This document shows, in pieces, positions 32,701-33,675 of a DNA stretch of 33,675 nucleotides. Made by a program: the position numbers and the translations under genes. The DNA lies in contig CAAGHO010000002.1 in NCBI GenBank assembly GCA_900769695.1, forward strand, positions 1 to 33,675. Direction: 5' to 3'. Position 1 is the first letter of the stretch; each line of letters begins with the position of its first letter. The notes beneath the pieces were generated by a model, which searched no databases, was not told where the DNA came from, and worked only from the letters and a program-made list of their open reading frames with translations. The stretch is from Bacilli bacterium. GTDB taxonomy: Bacteria > Bacillota_I > Bacilli_A > RF39 > UBA660.

Positions 32701-33558
32701 ATGGAGCAAGTTAGAGGTTTTTTCAAAAAGGTTATAAAGTATATTACTAAACCTGAAATGAGAGTATTGCCTGGACAACTTGCTTTTTTTACTGTCATTT
32801 CATTAATTCCTTTACTTGCATTAGTTGGAACTATAGCTGGATATTTTTCAGTTTCTACTGATAAAATGATTCACATCTTAAATACTGTTCTTCCTTTCGA
32901 AATGACAGAAAGTATAATTTCTTATGTATCAGGTAAAGGAATAACCTTTAATATTTCAATTTTCTTTATATCAGCTTTTATTCTTGCTTCTAATGGATGT
33001 CATTCTATGATTATTACTTCTAATGAAATATATAAAGTAGAAAGTAAAGGAATATTATCTAGAAGATTAAAAGCTATAGCAATGACATTTATATTAGTTT
33101 TGTTATTCTTATTTCTTTTATTAGTACCAGTATTTGGAGATACAATATTTAATATTTTAACTAGTAATATCCCAAATAAACAAACAGTTTCATTTGCATA
33201 TAATATATATAAGTTAATACAATACCCAATTACACTAGTTTTAGTATTTTATAATATTAAACTTTTGTATACAGTAGCACCTGATAGAGAAATAAAAGCA
33301 AAAACAACTAATTTTGGTTCCATATTCACAACTATAGGATGGGTTTTATCAACAAAAATATATTCGATATATGCTGGTAGTTTTTCTAATTACAATATCT
33401 TCTATGGAAGTATTTCTAATATTTTGTTCTTATTAATGTGGGTATATATTCTATCTTATATATTTGTTCTTGGAATGGCTTTTAACGCTAGTGCAACAAA
33501 AAAAGATGATTATGAAACTATGCAAATGGCTAAGATTGAAGAAAAAGAAAAAAATTAA
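32701..33558 (+). CDS. YihY/BrkB-family membrane protein
   Basis: ATG 32701 follows AGAGG; a TTG at 32692 is rejected. The 285-residue product has the YihY/UPF0761 pattern: PGQLAFFTVISLIPLLALVG near the N-terminus, NGCHSMIITSNEIYKVE, a middle multi-helix part and a last helix ILFLLMWVYILSYIFVLGMAFNA, in all about six membrane helices. The family is linked to envelope or export functions (formerly annotated as ribonuclease BN), but the exact role is unknown. It starts 13 bases after the GGDEF gene and is followed by a terminator, so it closes the operon. Confidence 0.88.
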   Translation: MEQVRGFFKKVIKYITKPEMRVLPGQLAFFTVISLIPLLALVGTIAGYFSVSTDKMIHILNTVLPFEMTESIISYVSGKGITFNISIFFISAFILASNGCHSMIITSNEIYKVESKGILSRRLKAIAMTFILVLLFLFLLLVPVFGDTIFNILTSNIPNKQTVSFAYNIYKLIQYPITLVLVFYNIKLLYTVAPDREIKAKTTNFGSIFTTIGWVLSTKIYSIYAGSFSNYNIFYGSISNILFLLMWVYILSYIFVLGMAFNASATKKDDYETMQMAKIEEKEKN

Positions 33559-33614
33559 TTTAGGTGAAATTTACTTATTTCATGAAATTATAAATATCAA
33601 TTATAAAAATTACT

Positions 33615-33652
33615 AAAGGGAAAAATTAAAATTAGTTAGTTTTTCTCTTTTT
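33615..33652 (+). terminator. Terminator of the YihY operon
   Basis: AAAGGGAAAAA (33615-33625) pairs with TTTTTCTCTTT (33640-33650) with one G-T pair, then two more T residues before AATTTG. No gene is seen between here and the window end. Confidence 0.8.
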
Positions 33653-33675
33653 AATTTGTAAAAATGGTTGTTTGC

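Noticed and set aside
1..33675. CRISPR arrays, tRNA or rRNA genes
   Set aside because: No regularly spaced repeats and no tRNA- or rRNA-like segments were recognised by reading; an RNA-model search would be needed for certainty.

Overview
The window is AT-rich DNA from a low-GC Gram-positive bacterium (Firmicutes/Bacillota, Bacilli or a gut Mycoplasmatota-like relative) using the standard bacterial code: TGG encodes Trp and TGA is a stop. Reasons are AGGAGG-type ribosome sites, a sortase with an LPxTG-like surface protein, SpaA/Cna-B repeats, and the pcrA - ligA - gatCAB gene order seen in Bacilli. The species cannot be named from this sequence.

Positions 1 to about 14,450 are the right-hand part of an integrated mobile element; its left end lies outside the window. 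In order: the 3' part of an ImmA/IrrE-type protease with a C-terminal HTH (open at the window edge), a coiled-coil membrane protein, an r1t-like holin, an M23-type endolysin, a phage Gp10-like tail-tip protein, a 2037-residue RHS polymorphic toxin, a two-TM candidate immunity protein, a promoter-RNA-terminator unit, a sigma-70 region 4-like regulator, a structured non-coding region with a boxA-like motif, two small proteins and a large serine recombinase. No capsid, portal, terminase, tail tube or conjugation gene is visible. The lysis block and the tail-tip/RHS block are each preceded by the same 60-bp module, which suggests shared expression.

The right junction (about 14,405 to 14,470) lies inside a gene for an ABC transporter ATPase of the nitrate/sulfonate/thiamine-precursor type. 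The ATPase is cut just after its H-loop and now ends in element-derived sequence. Its substrate-binding protein is intact upstream, but no permease is in the window, so the insertion probably split an SBP-ATPase-permease operon.

Positions 16,150 to 33,675 are chromosomal. They hold a thioester/Cna-B surface adhesin with its sortase and a membrane protein; pcrA, a nucleotidyltransferase, a Bax-inhibitor-1 protein and a small membrane protein; ligA; a TasA/CalY-like exported protein; gatC-gatA-gatB; and an operon of a membrane protein, a tandem SBP-GGDEF receptor with a degenerate active site and a YihY/BrkB protein. Most units have clear promoters and hairpin terminators.

The most interesting hypothesis is that the holin/endolysin cassette releases the leaderless RHS toxin. 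This would be a Gram-positive counterpart of holin/endolysin (type 10) export, carried on a serine-recombinase element with its own regulators and RNAs.
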